A stretch of 64,000 nucleotides of DNA from NCBI GenBank assembly GCA_964017145.1, contig OZ024844.1:2294001-2358000 (forward strand), given 5' to 3'. The first letter of the stretch is position 1; each line of letters begins with the position of its first letter. The DNA comes from Agrocybe praecox. Lineage: Eukaryota > Basidiomycota > Agaricomycetes > Agaricales > Agrocybaceae. The translations under genes were made by a program, and so were the position numbers. The notes beneath the pieces were generated by a model, which saw only the letters and a program-made list of their open reading frames with translations, did no database searches and was not told the DNA's origin. Of this stretch, positions 61,061 through 64,000 are shown one piece after another.

Positions 61061-61766
61061 ATGGGTGCCAACCAGTCTAGATCGGATCCTATTGACGAGA
61101 AGGTTTTCCAGGGTGAAACGCCTATCTCAGTGAGTATCTTTTTTTCCTTAGCCAGTCTGTTGTCATAGCTTTATAGTTTTCGCCAGATGTAGTCAACCAG
61201 CTTTCAGACCGTCTGGAAACACCTGAAACGACGCCTGAACGACAGTCGATACTGGATGCTCACATTCGTGCTCGCATCAGAGACGAATTGGAGCATTTGA
61301 AGAGAGATGAAGAGAACATCCGCCAGGAAATTGAACAAGCTTTAGAAAAAGAAAATCTAGACCGGGAAATTTCGATGAGCGGCGAGGCTTCGGAAGACAG
61401 CGGGAGCAACGGCAGTATCAAAAACAGTGCTGCTTTGCTAGGGGATTTGGAGGAAATTCGAGCTAAAATAGAGAAGCACCAGTCAAGCAAGAAATCTCCT
61501 GAACACGCTGCTGTCGAGGCGCAGGCCGCCGTGGTCGCGGACTGTTATAAGTGCGTTACTTGCGTCTTTCTTATGGGTCGTGGCTGATTGGTTGGTTTAT
61601 TAGACAGAATAAGGATAAACCCCTTCTCTGCGTCTCCGAGGTCAGAGAATTCAAATCTGTGGTGAATAAACTAGAGCAGGTTGGTGATTCTTATCGAATC
61701 TTTACCTCTTAAATCGTCATTGACACTTTGGATGATATACAGCAATACTTCCACGCTCTACCTTGA
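61061..61766 (+). CDS. MIC19: MICOS complex subunit MIC19
   Basis: Exons 61061..61129, 61177..61550, 61604..61679 and 61743..61766 give 180 residues. MIC19 sits in the intermembrane space and organises cristae junctions with MIC60. Seen: MGANQSRSD, an N-myristoylation signal with Gly2 as in CHCHD3; FSPDVVNQLSDRLETPE; a long charged coiled coil; and a C-terminal CX10C pair (ADCYKQNKDKPLLCVSEV) matching the reduced CHCH motif of fungal Mic19. The last exon adds only QYFHALP. Length is usual for the family. All phases agree. Confidence 0.92.
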
Positions 61767-61907
61767 TATTAGACACTTGTTTTTAGATGTGAACGTAGTC
61801 TGAGAATTTACAGTCCCAATGATTTCTATGGATATGCATTACTTGGGATGTCATAAATTACTTAAAACATACATGAAGAATATACTAGTACACGAGGCAA
61901 AACATCA

Positions 61908-64000
61908 TCAACCCTGCATGGCGGCAAGCTGTTCTTCATTATACGCTTCTGCTTCAGCCATGAGCCTCTCCTCCAAGCTGGACACCCGTGTCTCCGACTC
62001 TGTTTTCTCAGCAGATAGCTCCGCGTATCTCATCTGCAACATTTTCTCTCTATGCTCCAATTTCTGAACCTCTTCCTGTAATGAGGCCACCCTCCGTGGA
62101 CCAACGACACTTTCGTTTGCACGAAGATACGAGAAAGTGTCGTGCTCCACCTTGCTCTTCTTCATTTCTTCAAAAGCCGTTGTTATTTGATTGCCCATTG
62201 TCTGAGCGCGGTTCTGATATCCACCTAGAGTGACCCCAAGCTTTTTCTCGAGCTTGGCGGCTTTGGCGGCCTCTTTTGTCATGAATTCGCGCGCTTCGTC
62301 AAGCAAAGCGGTATGGCCCTCAATGCGAGCGTCCATGGAAAGGCTCGAGGGAGTAACCCAAGTTTTCGTCGAAGGATCATATGCAAGGCGGTCTCGAATG
62401 GATGTCCAAGAATTCTCTTCCGCGATAGTTTCGGTTTTGGAAAGTTTCAATAGACCTTCGCGTAGTTGGGCAGGATTTGCAGATGGAAAACCAACAAGGG
62501 ATGCCAATTCCTCGTGGATGGCAAGCTTTGCAGCCTCAATAGCTTCGTCGTCAGGAGGGGTATATGAAGACTGGGAAGACCCAGCTTTCGTTGTCCCAGG
62601 TAAAGGATACGAAATGGCGTCATGATGTAAAAGGTTGACTAGCTCGACATTAATGAGTTTCTGTGCGTGCTTGAGATCCAATGAATCATCTTCCGTGTCC
62701 AAATCGAGGTCTTCCAAAAGACGCGATATATCGACATTGCTGGGTCTGGGTAGACCTAACTGCACAGACTGCGATCTTCTGGCTAAAGCTCTTCGCTCTT
62801 CTTCCTCTTGACGGCGTTTAATCTCTGCATCTCTGTCGGCAGCATCTTCTGGCAAATCCGATTTCATGGTCTCGGTAGCCTCTTCGTCATCGGGTACAAT
62901 CAACTCGAAATTGTTTTCTGGTTTTGGAAGACTCATGAAACCAGCTTTAAGAGCACGTTTTGCCGAATTTTCACGCATCCTTTGATCCGTAAGGGTGCCA
63001 TTGGTGATTGAATAATCCTCCGGATTAATAGACAAGCTATCGCGTAATGGCGTTCGCAGAGGTGTAGCTCCAACCCTCGACTGAGAAAGAGGTGTTGCTG
63101 AAACATCCGACGCGCCTTCTCTCAAAGGAGTTGCAAGAGGGTTGGGAGTGAATGCTACTTGATGACGTGGAGTAGCACCATCAAAACCAGAACCGCCTCC
63201 AGGACCAACATGTAGAGGGGTGTTCTCATCGCCTAGCAAGGGAGTCTGTGCCATGGACATATTGCGTAGATTGCGGGCTTCCATCATAACGTTGTCCTCT
63301 GTAGCACCTACTTAGTATTTGGTAAATACATATTGAAAAGCAAAAGCTTACGCTGAGGTGCTGTCCTCGGTGTTCTCGCCATGCGGGCAGCTTCCAAGCC
63401 TTCATAGTCGCTCAAAAGTCTTCCACTTGCATCGCTCCCTCCACCAACGAGGGCTTTAGCATTTTCGCCTGCTTGTCCTATTTTAACGATATCTTCAAGG
63501 TCGGCTTCTCCTACTTGAGCAGACGGCAAATTGAGCTTGCGCCGCCTGCCAATGGATTCAGCTTCCTTCAACTTCTGGATTTGCGCATCACGGGCAGCAA
63601 TGAACTTGGTTTGATGTGTGGGAGATTCTCCCTCTTTTCCAGCTGCATTCTTCCGCTGTCGTTTTTTTCGTTCGGCCTCTTCTTCTTCAGGTTTACGTTT
63701 GTTTTCAAGCCTCCTCAGAGTCTGGCCCACAGGAGCAGCAGCAATGCGAGCCTGTTCCTCTGAAGTGTCGTAGAATCCAGGAGCAGCCTTTTTCTCGAAA
63801 GGTATATCCGCATTGTACTGTATGATAAGGTAATTGTTAGACGACACGACCGTGCAAGCAATGATGTTAACTTACATCCATGCCCTTTTTCTTAGTCTTG
63901 TGTCGCATACTGAATAAACACACGGTAAATCGGGGAAAATAAGATACGAATAGGAACATAAACCTACATTATTCCTGCCGCTTTAAGCTCCCTCTTCTTT
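61908..64000 (-). CDS. CEF1: Pre-mRNA-splicing factor CEF1/CDC5, N-terminus beyond right edge
   Basis: Partial gene; minus-strand exons 63968..64000 (continuing out of the window), 63876..63909, 63352..63817 and 61908..63298. CEF1/CDC5L is a core protein of the Prp19 (NTC) complex that activates the spliceosome. Visible: RELKAAGIIMRHKTKKKGMD, then YNADIPFEKKAAPGFYDTSE, a basic stretch (KKRQRKN), the SIGRRRKLNLPSAQVGEADL block, repeated TP-rich text (TPLLGDENTPLH, ATPLRTPLRDS) that is phosphorylated in the family, PKPENNFELIVPD, and a C-terminal coiled coil. The two Myb repeats expected at the N-terminus would lie to the right of the window. The order of blocks is that of CDC5. Confidence 0.94.

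Overview
This window is nuclear DNA of a filamentous fungus, most likely a basidiomycete of the Agaricomycetes. Protein-coding genes are dense (26 in 64 kb, both strands) and nearly all are cut by many introns of about 45-65 bases with GT-AG ends and short T-rich 3' ends. The proteins are those of a fungal eukaryote: NOT1, striatin/PRO11, EDE1, YME2, PIN4-type RRM-R3H, UBE2C and others. I saw no rRNA, tRNA, transposon, CRISPR or phage-like element. All gene models were built by reading splice sites and checking codon phase across every intron by hand; no database search was possible.

Layout. 1-6.3 kb: MCMBP (cut by the left edge), a CDC50/LEM3 flippase subunit, RNA 3'-phosphate cyclase and mitochondrial AsnRS, as two divergent pairs. 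6.6-14.2 kb: HOOK dynein adaptor, an EI24/RRT8-like membrane protein and YME2, all on the minus strand. 14.3-21.3 kb: an FG-repeat nucleoporin and TRAPPC13, separated by a 1.3-kb gap. 21.4-28.5 kb: V-ATPase subunit H, mitochondrial ribosomal protein mL46, endonuclease NUC1 and DEAD-box helicase DDX41. 29.1-37 kb: PIN4-like RNA-binding protein, E2 enzyme UBE2C, endocytic EDE1. 37.1-44.7 kb: an unrecognised protein with a C-terminal PINIT-like segment, cyclic-nucleotide phosphodiesterase PDE1, striatin, TMA7. 44.9-53.2 kb: an S9-type alpha/beta-hydrolase, a GPI-type GH13 alpha-amylase homolog and a sugar transporter. 53.5-64 kb: NOT1, MICOS subunit MIC19 and spliceosomal CEF1/CDC5 (cut by the right edge).

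Most genes are housekeeping: RNA processing and decay (DDX41, PIN4, NOT1, CEF1, RTCA), mitochondrial function (AsnRS, YME2, mL46, NUC1, MIC19), membrane traffic (CDC50, HOOK, TRAPPC13, VMA13, EDE1) and signalling (PDE1, striatin). Eighteen of the 26 genes form nine head-to-head pairs with 87-359 bases between start codons. The one pair with an obvious nutritional logic is the amylase homolog with the sugar transporter.

No clear new multi-gene system was found. The best leads are: the GH13 protein that has lost both conserved active-site histidines; the PINIT-like protein without a MIZ/SP-RING finger; several coding micro-exons of 7-21 bases; two GC-AG introns; and a one-base frame discrepancy in the conserved N-terminal domain of HOOK.
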